A stretch of DNA of 11,431 bases from an uncultured Oscillospiraceae bacterium (lineage in GTDB: Bacteria > Bacillota > Clostridia > Oscillospirales > Oscillospiraceae). The position numbers and the translations under genes were made by a program. This document shows, in pieces, positions 11,408 through 11,431 of the stretch. How positions within the stretch are numbered: the stretch's first letter is position 1; every line of letters begins with the position of its first letter. The notes under the pieces were generated by a model, which worked only from the letters and a program-made list of their open reading frames with translations, ran no database searches and was not told the DNA's origin. Location: positions 1 through 11,431 of the forward strand of contig CAKUJA010000069.1 of NCBI GenBank assembly GCA_934661135.1. Reading direction: 5' to 3'.

Positions 11408-11431
11408 GCAAGACGTTTTTTCGCAGGAATA
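11355..11431. mobile_element. MITE-like element copy 2 (partial, cut by window end)
   Basis: It begins with the same terminus GGGTGTATCTGAAAACTCTC and is preceded by TA (11353-11354). It matches bases 316-239 of copy 1 on the opposite strand. The inner 48 bases differ at a single position (A at 11410 versus G on the matching strand of copy 1), with a short divergent patch next to the terminal repeat. It interrupts the ParB-like frame and supplies its last 17 codons and stop. The far end is beyond the window. Confidence 0.8.

Noticed and set aside
1..11431. CRISPR array, phage structural genes, complete insertion sequence or defence system
   Set aside because: No regularly spaced repeats, no transposase or integrase frame, and no defence-type domains were seen.

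Overview
The window looks like chromosomal DNA of a GC-rich anaerobic Firmicute, most likely a Clostridia of the Oscillospiraceae/Ruminococcaceae type. This is inferred from the combination of strong AGGAGG-type ribosome binding sites, sigma-A-like promoters (TTGACA/TATAAT variants) and rho-independent terminators in GC-rich DNA. It is also supported by an AbrB–ABC–permease operon, a MepA-type MATE pump, and a ParB-like gene piece of the kind carried by gut Clostridia integrative elements. No species can be named from the sequence alone.

Layout, left to right. 1-156: an open frame of unknown identity entering from outside the window, ending at the edge of a MITE-like repeat. 156-316: that repeat, with terminal inverted repeats and flanking TA. 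423-2574: murI (glutamate racemase) and a class 3-type aldehyde dehydrogenase, 4 bp apart and closed by a strong terminator. 2756-4135: a MocR/GabR-type PLP-dependent regulator with its own promoter and a dyad in its leader. Convergent to it on the minus strand, 5872-4175: an operon of an AbrB-type regulator, an ABC ATPase and an ABC-2 permease, all overlapping, with a perfect palindrome over the -10 box. 7330-5972 (minus): a MATE efflux pump whose short leader holds an intrinsic terminator-like hairpin. Divergent from it on the plus strand: a polysaccharide deacetylase lipoprotein (7520), a DUF2500-type membrane protein (8760), a membrane-tethered metallophosphoesterase (9259) and a small two-helix membrane protein with a zinc ribbon (10199).

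From 10692: tRNA-Ser(CGA) with its own promoter and terminator, followed by about 650 bp of mobile-element debris. The debris includes hairpins and a ParB-like gene that has lost its N-terminal catalytic half and is interrupted at 11353 by a second copy of the MITE-like repeat, inverted relative to the first and cut by the window end.

Functional theme: ordinary core and cell-envelope functions (peptidoglycan precursor racemase, deacetylase, phosphoesterase, drug/lipid exporters) next to a tRNA-associated scar of an integrated element. The clearest non-routine signals are the repeat pair bracketing about 11 kb in inverted orientation, the probable attenuator before the MATE gene, the palindromic operator of the AbrB–ABC operon, and the remodelled ParB remnant. 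I see no complete, clearly undescribed biological system here.
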